Below, piece after piece: positions 1 to 11,602 of a stretch of DNA of 64,000 bases. Below the pieces are notes generated by a model that was not told where the DNA came from, searched no databases, and worked only from the letters and a program-made list of their open reading frames with translations. Both the position numbers and the translations under genes were made by a program. This DNA is from Plantago ovata. Its lineage: Eukaryota; Streptophyta; Magnoliopsida; Lamiales; Plantaginaceae. The DNA is taken from the NCBI GenBank assembly GCA_028274465.1, contig CM051456.1:17263745-17327744 (forward strand). Direction: 5' to 3'. The number at the start of each line of letters is the position of its first letter. The stretch's first letter is position 1.

Positions 1-75
1 ACAGAGTTTTTTACACTAGCATTCGGGTCTTTTTCACCAATTTAGCTATCCTCTTGCATGCATTTTAGTGCATTT

Positions 76-1272
76 TGTTAGAATAGTGTCACGTTTCCAT
101 TTTCTTTGATATTTTCAGGTTTCAGGTGAAAATCGCACTTTTGGATATAAATCATGGCGAAACAATGAAGTTTTGGTGCAACGAGATCACCCGTGGTGTG
201 TCAAGGAGTACCGGGACGAGTTTCCAGGCCAAAAGACCAAGTTTCGGAGCTCAAAACGGTGCCCAAGGTCAAGAATCGAAGATCCGGAGGAAGAAAAGGC
301 ACGGGCAACTCTCTGCCCGTGCCAGGCGGTCCGCCTGGTGTCCGGCGGTCCGCCGCGTACCAGGCGGTCCGACTGAGAGCTGCCGACAGTTAGATATATA
401 TAATTGTAAAGTTGCGAATTTTCATATCTTAGATCATTATTTTGCAGACTTAAACCCTAGAGCTTGTTCTGGGTATTTTTTCTCTTAGAATCATTGTTTC
501 TTAGCGATTTTGGAGCATTGAGTAGAGATTTGGACATCAATTGATCTCACCTTGCTAGATCTTTGTGAGTTTAGCAATTCACCGGAGATTGACAACCTTT
601 GGTGGTAACTTTGTATCTCACAATTTCTGCTATTTATCTTTCAATTCAACTATGTTTTCTTATATGATTGCTATTGTTGTTTATGATTTTGATATGAGTG
701 GCTAAACATCTAGTTGGTGATAGTATGTAAATTCATAGCTAGGGTTCATATTATGCATGACTGAGTTTCTGAGTCTTTCACTTGTTTTATTGTTATATTC
801 GAATCTTTGATCCGACTAAGCCATATATCTCCGTATAAAAGTGTTAGAAACACTAGGATAATTCAAGATCATCGTTTTCAATATCTTCAATTACAAGCAC
901 TGCTTGAACTAAGACTGACAGCCTTAGCCAAGTATTAGTATAGATAGGAAGCTTTCAAAATACACGTCTACAAATCTGTTTTTGGTGTTTGTTAATTCGA
1001 ATTACTTTTAAAGCAGTACAAGTTGCACTTTCATGCATAATTAGAACTTGATGCTTAGAATGAGCATACTATCACCAACTCTCATCATATATCGTTAAGT
1101 CAAGCTAAGTTAAATTGTTTTCTGAATTTATATAGTTAGTTATTTAGTTAAAGCTAGTTTAGTCCCTAGAGATCGACACTCGAGGTCATCTTACCTCTGC
1201 ACTACGTGTTTTGTGTAGTTGTAAGTTGTCATTTGGCTTAAAACAAATTTATTTGATTGTTCGAGTCTAACA
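76..1272. mobile_element. LTR-like sequence, probably a solo or truncated LTR
   Basis: The stretch begins TGTTAGA and ends TCTAACA, a 7-bp inverted terminus of TG...CA type, and spans about 1.2 kb. Inside is a GC-rich patch near 300-375 built of repeated GGCGGTCCG-type units, then AT-rich sequence. Close to the right end is a GATCGACACTCGAGG tract of the kind seen at the 3' side of some plant Ty3/gypsy LTRs. No primer-binding site, polypurine tract or coding domain adjoins it, and the 5-bp flanks (cattt and atctc) do not match. The family is inferred from style only, and the true left end may lie outside the window. It is a relic. Confidence 0.45.
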
Positions 1273-1872
1273 ATCTCGTTCATCATTAAGAAAAAGATGT
1301 GCACCAACCGCCAACGTTGATGTTTTTAATATATACACTTAGCTTCTTTTCGCAAAAAAACAAATTGGTACATGATCATCACTTGTTATTGATCCATCAT
1401 CACTTTTACTTCTTGTGTGGTTGAAAATAAAAAAGCAAGAAACAGGGAATAATTTCTTCTAAGACCAAAAATACCCGTGACCCCAACCTTCAACTTTTCA
1501 AATAAACAATTAATTTATCTTTCATCTATATACCCAACCTTCCAATCAACCCAACCACAACAACTAAAATGTCATTTATCCATGACCACCAACCATCCAA
1601 CCAATTCAACTAATATAATTTTTTGTTTTATTATTATATTAGAATAATTATAATATAATAATTAATGGTAATTAAAATATGTTAAATTTGGATTAATGAA
1701 AGATTAAAAGAAAGTGACATATAATTGAACACTACATTACATTAATATTAATAAAGTAACATTTTAAATATTACAATACTTCTTCACGAATTCGTTAAAA
1801 AAAAAATTACAATACATCAAAATAGTAAATAGGCAACAACGTCAAAGGATAAAAAATAGAAAAATTACATAT

Positions 1873-3257
1873 TTAGTCCTCATCTCTGAATTTTTCCCAT
1901 ATATGCTCAATCAAGTCATCCCTCAGTTCCTTGTGAGCTTGTCTGTTGCGAAGTTGATTCATGTTAGTCATATACTCGGCAAGGCTTGCAATTCGTTCCG
2001 TAGAGTAGTTGAAAATGGGGTCGACATTGTTTTCTCCAGTCTCCTCTTGATTCACCTCTCCATTTGTAGGTCGATCCCTCATAAATTCAGTCGGATCGGT
2101 GTAGTTCAGGTAAGTATCTCTCTCATCCTCCACTATCATATTGTGGAGAATGATGCAAGCAATCACAATTTTACCCATTGCGTGTCGATCCCATAGAAGA
2201 CATGGATGTTTAATAAATGAGAAACGAGCTTGTAGAACACCAAAAGCCCGCTCAACATCTTTCCTGACAGCCTCCTGGCGTTGAGCAAATAACTTGTGCT
2301 TACGAATAATAGGAGCCTTAATTGATTTGACAAATGCAGCCCATTTTGGATAAATGCCATCAGTGAGGTAATATCCCATATTTCTTTCACGGCCGTTAAT
2401 AGTGTAACTGACTTTTGGCGCACGACCTGATAAAATATCATCAAAATAGGTGATTTATCTAGCACATTAATATCATTATTTGAACCTGGGGTTCCAAAAA
2501 ATGCATGCCAGATCCATAAGTCTTCGGATGCAACAGCTTCCAAAATAATTGTTGGCTTCCCACTTCTTCCTTGATACTGTCCCGCCCAACCAGTAGGACA
2601 ATTCTTCCATTCCCAATGCATGCAATCAATGCTTCCCATCATGCCTGGAAATCCTCGTCGTTCACCAATATGTAGAAGCCGCGCCATATCCTCTTCAGTT
2701 GGACTTCTGAGGTATTCATTCCCAAAGTTGGCAATTACGCCTTCAACAAACTTCATAACTGATTTTCTTATCACCTGTTCGCTCATTCGCACGCACTCAT
2801 CATGAAGGTCAGGGGATGTTCCGTAGGCTAAAACTCTTATAGCAGCAGTACATTTTTGAATCAAAGACATACCAAGTCGACCAGTGGCATCGCGCTTTTG
2901 CTGAAAGTATTCGTCGGAACTGAGCTTCTCCATTACACGCTCGAACACGTGCTTTCTCATTCGGAACCTCCGGCGAAAAATATCTTCATGGTACATTGGT
3001 GGCGGAATGACAGTGAAATACATTTTGAACAGGTTTTGATGACCTTCTTCACGAATTCGCTCAATATGTCGTCGCCTAGCTCTAACATTGTGGTTTGTAA
3101 CAGATTGCAACGACAGTCGCATGGACACATCATCCATAAGGTGGTCAAGTGTTTGATTTTGTTGTGAAACACGTTCTGCCCACTCATCTTGGTCCATGAG
3201 ATTGGAAGAACCATCACCGGAATTAGAACCAGAAAATGTTTGTTGGTACGATGACAT
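1873..3257 (-). pseudogene. PIF/Harbinger transposase (DDE_Tnp_4 family), one frameshift
   Basis: This is ORF2 of the 1463-5296 element. The start at 3257 opens MSSYQQTFSGSNSG. The N-terminal half has the helical region typical of the family (FRRRFRMRKHVFERVMEKL). The catalytic motifs follow in order: GSIDCMHWEWKNCP (first D), SNNDINVLDKSPI (second D) and, in the downstream frame, ERAFGVLQARFSF (E). Just after DKSPI, near 2446, the frame shifts by one base; the second frame then runs through GYYLTDGIYPKWAAF to a stop at 1873. Homology is continuous across the shift, so a one-base loss fits better than an intron. A sequencing error cannot be excluded. Confidence 0.85.
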
Positions 3258-4041
3258 TATTTTGAGTGTGGATAGAATACTTGTGAGGAAATAAAAGGGA
3301 AGTAGAAGAGTTGAGTGGAAGTATGTTAATGACTCAACCATATATATAGAAAGGTAGAGATGGATCTGAGCCATTCCTAGCCACTTAAATCCTATCTTGA
3401 TAAAAGCAAGCATGCATGTGAGATGATGATAATGTTTTGGAAGCAAGCAAGCAACATGTGATATGTTTTGGAAGAACTAAATGTTGAATTGACTATACAA
3501 TGACATAAAAGTTGAGACTTGAATGGACTATAGTGGAAGGGCATGTGATAGATGTTGATAAAAGTCATCAGATAATAAAAGCTATACATGTGAGATGTTT
3601 TGTGTACAATAATGTAGAAATTACTATACATGAATAGAGTTGGCAACTGAATGGACTATAGTGGAAGTAGCATGTGAGAAAGATATTGAAAAAATAAAAG
3701 TTGAATAGACAATAGACTGACAAATTAAGGTCCATACATTTAATCATAACAGTACATGTGAATAATTGATACATCTGCAAAACTAAAATACAAAGTAGAA
3801 TAAACTAGGCAAATGACAAACGTAAGTAGATTCGATTACACACATACTTATACAAGATGGAACTAAATCAAACATAACCGAAATAATAGAAAACACATAG
3901 ATTAGCAATACATCATGACAAACAGAAATACAAATGAAAATTAAAAGTAAGTAGAGCATTTTGCCAACAGCTGGTTCTTGAGATCTTCTTCTTGGGGTGT
4001 CAGGTTTGGTTTTGCCAACAACACATTCAACATGGAAATGC
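3258..4041 (-). other. Non-coding middle of the Harbinger element with short internal repeats
   Basis: This spacer between ORF1 and ORF2 holds several imperfect copies of a unit with GAATGGACTATAGTGGAAG followed by GCATGTGA, near 3520, 3650 and less clearly 3480. No coding potential is seen. It probably carries the ORF2 promoter, which is inference from position. Confidence 0.5.
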
Positions 4042-4898
4042 CTAACTTCTTTTGCTCAATTCAAGCCTTGAATTGCCTAACTCAAGTTCTTTCTCACGCG
4101 TGATCCTCATTGCACGCAATTCATTAGTGAATTCCTCTGGAATTGCAGCATGGCTTGATGATGCCGCTATACCTTTCCCCTTCCTTACTTTCTTGGCCGC
4201 TTCTCTACCGGTGGGACGACTTATTGTTGAAGTACCACTCCCTGGAGTCTCCGGAGCAGATTCTGTTGGGCCACTATCATTTTCATCATCGGTTCTTGAT
4301 TTTTTTGAACTTCCATGACCTTCATCCCCAAACTCTGGTGCATCTGGACGAGGCCTTCTATTCCCACCGGGCAACTGCAACTCCCACTTCGGTGACCAGC
4401 GCATAACTTTTTCCCACACTTCCATGTGCGGAAATTCACCCTTCTTACTATAAAGCCTAATAGCTATTTTTTCAACATCATCCATACTCATTCCGCTTGT
4501 TTTCTGCCTATAGGCTTCCTTGTATGCCCCAACCCACTTCGTGACATTTTGTTGAGCCGCGAATAACGACCTCTCATTGACTCGATACTTCGGTAATTGA
4601 GTGTACCGGGAGATTCTGCTCGTGATTGCTCATACATCTTGTGGATTGCGACCCAGAATTTATCACCACTTTGATTGGTACCAACAATTTTATCTCCACT
4701 CACGTAAACCCAAGCTGACATTAGGGCTACGTCTTCATTGGACTCCCAATTCACAGGTGCTGAGTTTGTGTCTTCAGCAGGTTGGGGTTCGGGATCTGTT
4801 TGAGTGGGAGGAAACTGAGTTGGAGGAAACTGAGTGTTCATATCCACTTCATAATTTGGGAATTCTTGAGAACAAAATTGAGGATAATATGGATCCAT
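4042..4898 (-). pseudogene. Harbinger ORF1, Myb/SANT-like DNA-binding protein, one frameshift
   Basis: The reading frame starts at ATG 4898 (MDPYYPQFCSQEF). It has a Pro/Gln/Thr-rich N-terminus with repeated QFPPT, then a trihelix or Myb/SANT-like domain (NWESNEDVALMSAWVYVS ... GDKFWVAIHKMYEQ). Near 4545, at a run of A residues, the frame changes by one base. The second frame continues as VTKWVGAYKEAYRQKTSG through the C-terminal part (EKVMRWSPKWELQLPGG) to a stop at 4042. In PIF/Pong-type elements this protein assists the transposase in binding and excision. The Lys/Arg patch GREAAKKVRKGKG near the C-terminus may serve nuclear import. Confidence 0.82.
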
Positions 4899-5299
4899 TT
4901 GGAAATAATAGATAAGATAGTAGGGAGAGATAGGAAGTAATTGAATAGAAGAGGATTTTTTAGATGTGTGAAAAATATAACAAATTTGGTCTCTATTTAT
5001 AGAGAAAAAAAATTAAAAATTTTGATATAATTTTTTTTTTTTTTTTTAGGATAATACATAGATAATGAAAAGATAATATAAAATCCTAATAATATTTTCA
5101 GAACCAATAGGAAGGGGACAAGTGTCCCCTCCCTATCCATTATGCAAGGCTGCCTTGCAAGGTTGGAGGTTGCATGAATGCAACCTCACTTGTCGACCCT
5201 TTCATGTATTTCAATCTTTTTATTTTTTTTTTTTTTGTATTTTCTGGTGGGCCAATGGCCACCCCAACCCCAACCCACCAACCGATAATTTTGGTCTAA

Positions 5300-6611
5300 T
5301 GTCAGTATAAAAGCAAGATACATGCAATAAGTTTTGTGGATAATAACAGGAACTAACCATTCATAATAATAAGTTTTCCAAATATGTATATGAACTGAAT
5401 TACGTTGGCACCTAAGTTGTTAGAACAAGTTTATCGACTAGTCAATATAGCCGTACAAATAGCAGAACCATAATTCACTCAGGTCGAGATTTGGTATGCG
5501 AACATTGAGCATTGTTTTCGATTCCATACGGCTAGGCCACCTAGACTCAATTTGAACTATACTAATTAACGGTCCTGTATGATTCAATTAATGGTGTTGT
5601 ATGTACTGTTTCAGAATTTTGAAATAGTGATCCTGATCAGTATGATTCGTTCAAGTTTCGGGTTCTGTTTCATAGACATAAGATTAAGTAACCTAACTTC
5701 GCAAGGAAATGTAAGCAAGTAACAGGAGATAAAATCTTCAAACAAGCCAAAATTATAGATCTTGAGTTTTCATGGAAAGAAAATATATAAGTCTAAGAGA
5801 GAATCAAAACACCAAGTGTGGTCCAATCCAGTTAAACATAAAGACACCAAAGTTTACTAGACAGAGACTCTTCTTCCATTTCCAGATTAATTAGCAGAAT
5901 CAATTAAACACCAGTCACCTTTGCCGCTTCGCTCCAAGCTGCTATGGAACAACCGCATCAAGATAAGCATACTTCACCTGACCAACCGTAAGATGTTTAG
6001 GTATTTTTGGAACATTTCGTAATATTTTGAAAATAAAATCAAATTTTATGAAGGACACAGTGTTTAAACCTGTCTATCACGTTCTTGTTAGGATCAACTG
6101 GTAATCATCCTTTGAGCAAATCCCCTGCTTCAGTTGAGAGATTGCTCCGTATGATCATCACTAAGCAACAACGTCAAACTTGGGGTGTAGCCAGTGTGGT
6201 AGAACCGTAGAAGCCGGTTAAATTATGACGACCGGAATCAGCCACTACTGTAGCAGTAGAAAGATCCACTGGTCCCTCCATGCAATCAATCAGAAACAAA
6301 TTTGGAGTGATATATTGATGGAACAGGAATTAGGCATCAGGCCTCATTGCTAAACTGTGTCTCCGGCTGATGGCAGATGGGCTTATTTGTTATTATGTTA
6401 TGTTAGTCTTTGTTTAGTTGGGCTTTTAGTTTAACTTGTTAGGTTTTCGATTATATTTAAAGGGTCGTTTAGGTAAGGTTTTATTATTCTAGCTTAACAT
6501 AAAAAGACCATTGTCGTTGTCTCTTGGCGTTTTGAAGCTTTGCTTTGTTTAATGGTTTCTTTGCCATGTACTAGTGGATTCTAGTAGCTTATCTCTTGCA
6601 ATTCTACGGTG
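5300..6611. other. Intergenic stretch with possible decayed coding remnants
   Basis: No intact gene is seen. On the minus strand near 5990-5945 a short translation reads LTVGQVKYAYLDAVVP, which recalls the end of a 3'-5' exonuclease domain, and near 6290-6190 another reads IDCMEGPVDLSTATVVADSG. Stops interrupt both, and neither joins a longer frame. A decayed gene is possible but unproven. Confidence 0.3.
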
Positions 6612-7230
6612 TTAGAGTTGTTTATCGTATCCTTTACACTTCCATTTTCTATAATATCCTGACATCATAATAAAAATCAAAACGACTTCGTATTTTACAA
6701 TATTACACATCGAACTAAAGTAGTTTTGCTCCACCACCAAATTACATCGTTTCTCCCAATTAGATTCCTTGCCAAGGTACCACATACTCCAATCCCAACT
6801 TTTCAACTCATCTCTTGGATGAGTGATCACAAAAGCGACAAGAGACTTGCGATCTGACGAAATTGACAACCTTAATGAAGAAGGCAAATTATCAGGACAG
6901 GCACGCAACTCCTCTGACAATACCAACAACGTTTGTGCAACATAATGCTCTGGAATACAAGGCGGAAGTTCACTATAATTCCGAGAGTAATTACTTGGAT
7001 AATTCTAGTAATTGGAGATGAGAGAAAGTGGTGTATGGGATAGGTTTCAATGGAGGATAGGTGAGCTTCAACAAATTGGGGATTGCGGATAGGGCTTTGA
7101 ATTGCTTGGAGACGGAGATGAGCTGGATCAGGGCTTCTGCAAGGAGCCTGATGAGGATTTGGAGCAAGATGTCATCTGGCAATGTGCTCAGAAAGTTATC
7201 ACCGGAGCTGGTTGTGCCTAGTTCCGCCAT
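6612..7230 (-). pseudogene. F-box gene remnant
   Basis: The ATG at 7230 opens a 79-codon frame with an F-box core, LPDDILLQILIRLL followed by LISVSKQFKALSAIPNLL, at about residues 16-50. F-box proteins bind SKP1 and act as substrate receptors of SCF ubiquitin ligases. The frame stops at 6991. A second minus frame (open from upstream of 6929 to 6612) continues with ELPPCIPEHYVAQTL and LKSWDWSMWYLGKESNWEK, which looks like an F-box-associated tail. The two frames differ by two bases near 7000, so the gene seems frameshifted and is far shorter than the usual 350-400 aa. Confidence 0.55.
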
Positions 7231-8804
7231 GGTCGGATTGATTGATTGATTGAATTATATATGTTCAATTTTAGCTAGGTTGCATGCAGCAGGTATATTA
7301 TATACTAAATATATTAAAGAAATTAACCTCTATACAATAAGTGAAGAAAATAGCGTGGAGCTCACGCTCTGATTTTTTATTTTTTCTCAATTTTGCGTCT
7401 GCCTTTCCTCGTAATCTTCCTCACCAGCTCCCTCTTCTATTTTCGCATCTCCTTCCAAAGTTCCACCAGACTCCTAATTGATTAATACTTCCATCCACAC
7501 CAAAATTAAGTAGGAATTTGAGGGTTTCATCTCCCCTACGTACTCTATCTCTCTGAATCATCATTATCTTTGTCAGTCATCCTCTCAACAAGAATTCTTA
7601 TCTATGGAATTCAAAAGTTGATCCTCGCGGTGCTTTCAAAAACTGTTTGTCCTGAATTTAATTATCATTTGAATATGCAGGTGGCAATGGAATATAGTAC
7701 AAATATTTAAACATTTGTGTACTGGCAGGTGGGTTTCTTTCTCTTATTTTTACTTACGTGCTGAATTTGGTATTTGGGGTTGTTTATGGTAGCTATACAA
7801 ATACGGTTAGCAAACAATCCTTGCAAAAAATAAATAATCAATTGGTTTCTCAAGGAGAGTTTCTTTGGGAGTGTAATATGTCGGTGATCTAACTAGATTA
7901 CTGATGGAATCATTTCTATTCTGCTCAGGTTTTTGGTTTTATTATCTTTCTGGAGGTCACTTAAGTCTTACGTTCCACTTCGTTAAACTGGGAGCATTCG
8001 CATGTAGCTGTAAGACAGAAACAACCATTTATTGCTAAACAAATTGTATTATGAGCATTTTTCAATGGGTTTGAGCATCATCTTTTTGTTGTTATCATTA
8101 ATCCTTTCAACTTTTAAGAGCTTCTATGAAGTCTAATTGGTTGTTTATATGTCCTCTAGATTTGTAACTCTGTTGTTGGTACTGATCATGTGGTCTTCAA
8201 TATTTCTGGCAGCTTTTGAAGCTTATGTATCATGCTCCTGCAACTGCCGGTTTCCATCAAAGTGCAAAGGCTAAGATCGGAGGGACTGTGAACCCATTCA
8301 TCCAGCGATATGTCCCGTTTTTAACTTCTCCTATTTTTACTGTTTAGAGATGGTTTCTTTAGAGAAGATGGAAATAGCTGAAGTGAAAACTTTCTGGTGG
8401 CGAGGTGTTGTAATCGTGAAGAGGAAGAATGATGCCCAGATAATCTTGAATATAAAAAATGAGAATTGCGACTGACTAGACATGATTAAGCTACCCGCCT
8501 GACTATCTGATTCATAATAATAGAATGTCGATTCAAAAGCAAACCTATAGAATCTAAAAAAATGAATGAGTAATTCTTTATAAATAATTGTTTTGATGTA
8601 TAAATATATTGTTTCATATTTAAATTCGAGTTCAAGCTCTATTATCTAACTCAGTTTAAAAAGACACTGGTTAACTCACCACTTCAATTATTACAAACTT
8701 GTCCAATAATATTAGCTAACCTAGCTCACCCTACAATATCACTCTCTCTTTCTAAATATCCAAGTTACTAGTCGCCGCCGCGCCGTAAAGTCACCCGAAA
8801 AACA
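7231..8804. other. Intergenic stretch with one unassigned splice-flanked short frame
   Basis: Mostly AT-rich non-coding DNA. At 8213-8347 (+) a 44-codon frame follows a good acceptor (TATTTCTGGCAG) and reads LLKLMYHAPATAGFHQSAKA and onward to a stop. I do not recognise it. It could be a last exon of an unannotated transcript or a relic. The 8700-8804 part is the promoter and 5'UTR side of the ATL gene. Confidence 0.3.
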
Positions 8805-9455
8805 ATGAACACCACCACAACCACAATAATATCATTACTAACAAACCGAAAGCTACTCCAATCGGCAGATTTAGACACATGCAACTCCATTTCACCTCCC
8901 TCGACGGTCACAAAACCACCATACAACAACCCCACCGTCCCTTTCGACTCTTCCATGGCCATCACCATCATTGCACTCCTCACCGCTCTCTTCTTCATGG
9001 CCTTGTTCTCCTTCTACATCCGCCGCCACTTCACCACTGACGACAACACTCTTCCTCATCAGCCCTCCAAGACCCGCAACTGCGGCTTGGACACGTCACT
9101 CATCAACTCTCTGCCACTTGTCGCTTACGGTAGGACCACCGGGAAGCAGGGGGTGATTGTGATCATCGACGAGTGTCCGATTTGCCTGCAAGAGTTTGAG
9201 GTGAGCGAGTGCGTGAAGATGATCCCTTACTGTGGTCACTTGTTCCATCCTACGTGTCTTGACAGGTGGCTGAGTTTGCATGTAACGTGTCCAATATGTC
9301 GGTCAAGTCAACTGTTTAAAGAGAAGGAAGTTGGTATGATAAACGTGGGAGATGGTGGCACGTGGAGAGGTGTGGGGTCCAGTGGAGTTCAGAGGTCTCA
9401 TAGTTGGTCTAACTTGCGTGGTGATCATGTCTTGCCGAGGACCATGAGTTTTTGA
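8805..9455 (+). CDS. ATL-family RING-H2 E3 ubiquitin ligase
   Basis: Intronless 216-aa protein, as is usual for the plant ATL family. Features in order: a Thr-rich N-terminus, one hydrophobic membrane segment at about residues 51-71 (MAITIIALLTALFFMALFSF), a basic stretch (YIRRH), the GLD motif at 94-96 (CGLDTSLINSLP), and a RING-H2 domain at about 124-166. Visible ligands are CPIC, then CGHLFHPTC, then CPIC, with the conserved DRWL tryptophan that contacts the E2. ATL proteins sit in endomembranes or the plasma membrane and transfer ubiquitin; many respond to pathogens or stress. The specific member is not assigned. The C-terminus (RSHSWSNLRGD) lies outside known domains. Confidence 0.9.
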   Translation: MNTTTTTIISLLTNRKLLQSADLDTCNSISPPSTVTKPPYNNPTVPFDSSMAITIIALLTALFFMALFSFYIRRHFTTDDNTLPHQPSKTRNCGLDTSLINSLPLVAYGRTTGKQGVIVIIDECPICLQEFEVSECVKMIPYCGHLFHPTCLDRWLSLHVTCPICRSSQLFKEKEVGMINVGDGGTWRGVGSSGVQRSHSWSNLRGDHVLPRTMSF

Positions 9456-10318
9456 AGGAGAAAATTCTTCTTCTAATTAGTTCTATCTATCAAAATGGTA
9501 GCAACCAGCAGGTAGCTTGTAATTACAAACTTAAGTATTTAGAGAAGAAGATGATTAGGTTTAGATTACTTAATTGGTGATTGGTTTAAATGTGACAAGA
9601 GAGTCAAGTGACAATTGCATTATGTATATTTGTACTACTAGTACTACATGTTGTTTACTTATAGAGCACTCAAATTTGACTAGTTAATATAATTAATTAA
9701 GACAGATTAATCTGGATGATTCATGTGTTTTCGTAATTATTCGGATGAGAATAAAAGGTGACGTGTTGTTTTGGATATTAAATCTAGATGTGGATTTGAT
9801 TAGGACGTGACAACCCGTTGTGTGAATTTAAATTAATATCACACAATTTGCAATGGCACAAGACAACAATTAAATATATCACCAGGCTAAGACTATTCGC
9901 CTGTTTTAATAAGTTTTAATAAGATAATAAAATGTCGTCTACATGGGACAAGAGTTAAATATATACGTTGATCACATCCGATCATCACATATATAAGCGC
10001 GAGCTCAATTGATGAAAAAGAAAAATTGATTTGGATAATTAGAGAAGAAGACGACTAATATAATGTGAAAAAGTCGACAACGACAAGTGACAATGTCCCG
10101 GTGCGCGCCTAAAAATTAACATATCATTGCATCAAATATCCTAATTTTCAGTACATTTTTATAACTTGGAATTTTTAAGATTTTTTTATTTTTATTTATT
10201 CTACTCCTTTTTTTCAAATATTAGGATGGATATAATTTGTTGAGCCAACAGTTGATTAATTAATCTACGGATCAAATACAATAATATTCCACAAAGCCCA
10301 AATCATATAGATGATGTT
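9456..10318. other. 3'UTR and AT-rich spacer
   Basis: The first about 200 bases are probably the 3'UTR of the ATL gene. The rest is AT-rich with no open frame or clear repeat. Confidence 0.4.
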
Positions 10319-10409
10319 TCTTTTTTTTAATCGGCAAAGTGGTGACTCGAACCCCCGACCTATTGGTTGAAGGTGAAGCAGCTTACCAACTGAGCTATAC
10401 TTCGTTGTC
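10319..10409 (-). mobile_element. tRNA-derived SINE, short
   Basis: On the minus strand an A-box-like TAGCTCAGTTGGTAAG and a B-box GGTTCGAGTC lie about 45 bases apart, followed by TTAAAAAAAAG as a 3' tail. The flanks carry an imperfect duplication (AGATGATGTTTCT on one side, AGATATTGTTTCT on the other). The anticodon arm and T stem do not pair well, so this is a SINE and not a working tRNA gene. Confidence 0.6.
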
Positions 10410-10534
10410 TAGATATTGTTTCTGCCGCATCAATTTTCAACATGTTTGTTTCATATAGTAAAGGCTCTGACAGAAAGCAAAATCATTTCTAAAGGAAGGA
10501 AGGTGGTGACCTGAAAGCAATTCTTTCATTAAGC

Positions 10535-10646
10535 AGAATTCACGATGCGATCATGCTAATAAATCAGACTAATGGCAGGTGCCAATGAAGAGAATTCACG
10601 ATACGATCATGCTAATAAATCAGACTAATGGCAGGTGCCAATGAAG
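10535..10646. repeat. Tandem duplication, 56-bp unit, two copies
   Basis: Positions 10535-10590 and 10591-10646 are the same 56-bp unit beginning AGAATTCACGAT. They differ by about one base (ATGCG against ATACG). The second copy contains the last codons and stop of the open frame at 10625-11338 (-), so the duplication arose at that frame's 3' end. The near identity indicates a recent event. Confidence 0.9.
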
Positions 10647-11338
10647 TTTTTTCGTACCTCCAACAGAAATGGGCATGCAGTAACATAGCCCTTATTATCT
10701 TGATAGTAGGACACGGCGTGGTTCATACTTTCTCTGATCAGTTTGGCCCAGTTTTTACCATGTAAGTTCTCAATATCAACCAGGGTGTTAAGGAATGTGC
10801 AATGTAAATCAACCGAAGACTTTGGAAATAATAGTACACCAAATACGTATAAAAGGAATCTCACCCTGAATGCTTGTCCCACTAATCTTTCATCAAGATT
10901 CTTTATCAAACTCTTGTATAACTCATCCATATGTACCCTATCTGGATGACTTTCGAAACTGAAATAACTATTGTATCTGTCAAAACCACTATAGTCAGTT
11001 TCATCTATAACAATTTCTTCGCCCGTGGCTGGAACCCCTAGGGCGCGTCCAACCTCATCATCATTGATTTCAAACGTCAGGTCATGGGCTTTCATCACAC
11101 TTGCGTGTGCATCATAGTGTTGCATTAACCACTGCTCCAGCTCCCGGTTGAGATATCTTAAGGTAATCTTTGTTATGCATTCAAAACAACTGCCCTCAAA
11201 GTTAAGGCGTAATATCTCGACATATTTAATATTGAACTCTGACAATGGTTGGAGCCTCATCCTTGTCAGAAGTTTTTCACTATGATGAGGAAATAAACAA
11301 AGTAATGATTCAGTCACACTAGCATATACAAGTAACAC
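10625..11338 (-). CDS. Unassigned ORF resembling transposon-associated plant mobile domain proteins
   Basis: A 237-codon open frame without an ATG at its 5' limit; the first internal Met is at 11260. It may be one exon, because an acceptor-like TCATCATAG lies just upstream of SEKLLTRMRLQP. Sequence style (LNRELEQWLMQHYDAHAS, EINDDEVGRALGVPATGEE, RFLLYVFGVLLFPKSS) resembles the helical plant mobile domain and similar proteins carried by MULE-like and other plant transposons. No transposase catalytic motif, zinc finger or protease domain is seen. Its stop lies within the 56-bp tandem duplication. It is probably a captured or transposon-derived fragment; family assignment is by impression only. 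Confidence 0.45.
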   Translation of the reverse strand: MLLVYASVTESLLCLFPHHSEKLLTRMRLQPLSEFNIKYVEILRLNFEGSCFECITKITLRYLNRELEQWLMQHYDAHASVMKAHDLTFEINDDEVGRALGVPATGEEIVIDETDYSGFDRYNSYFSFESHPDRVHMDELYKSLIKNLDERLVGQAFRVRFLLYVFGVLLFPKSSVDLHCTFLNTLVDIENLHGKNWAKLIRESMNHAVSYYQDNKGYVTACPFLLEVRKNFIGTCH

Positions 11339-11602
11339 GTGAAAAAAGAGCTTTTTTTCTACGACATATCATGTACATTTTATAGTATATGATTTACGAC
11401 ACCAATTTATTTCAAAAGAAAAACATGACTTAACCACCTTAGAACTCTTCTTTCTTGAAACTTTGTTATGCTTTGATATACATTTTGCCGGGGTTTTCGG
11501 GTCAATTTGTACATATAAAGTAAGTCTGAAAACGTAGAAGAACAGTAAAGAGGAGACAATCTCAAGTAAATGACAAGCATTCAAGTTACTACAATTGCAA
11601 AC

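Larger units (their letters stand above)
1463..5296 (-). mobile_element. PIF/Harbinger DNA transposon, near-complete, two ORFs
   Basis: Both ends are visible. TAA lies at 1460-1462 and again at 5297-5299 as the 3-bp target duplication of this superfamily. The inverted ends start GACCAAAAATACCCGT on the left and GACCAAAATTATCGGT (reverse complement) on the right, 13 of 16 identical. Inside, on the minus strand, are a Myb/SANT-like ORF1 (4898-4042) followed by a DDE transposase ORF2 (3257-1873), the standard PIF/Harbinger pair. Each ORF appears to carry one single-base frameshift, so the copy is probably not autonomous now, but its full length and clear termini suggest a fairly young insertion. 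Confidence 0.88.

Noticed and set aside
126-488. 120-codon plus frame near the window start
   Set aside because: It sits inside the LTR-like sequence, is driven by GC-rich repeats, and has no domain.
4601-4915. 104-codon plus-strand frame
   Set aside because: Antisense shadow of Harbinger ORF1.
10325-10405. A tRNA gene on the minus strand
   Set aside because: A and B boxes are present, but the anticodon arm and T stem pair poorly and an A-rich tail with flanking duplication follows. It fits a SINE better.
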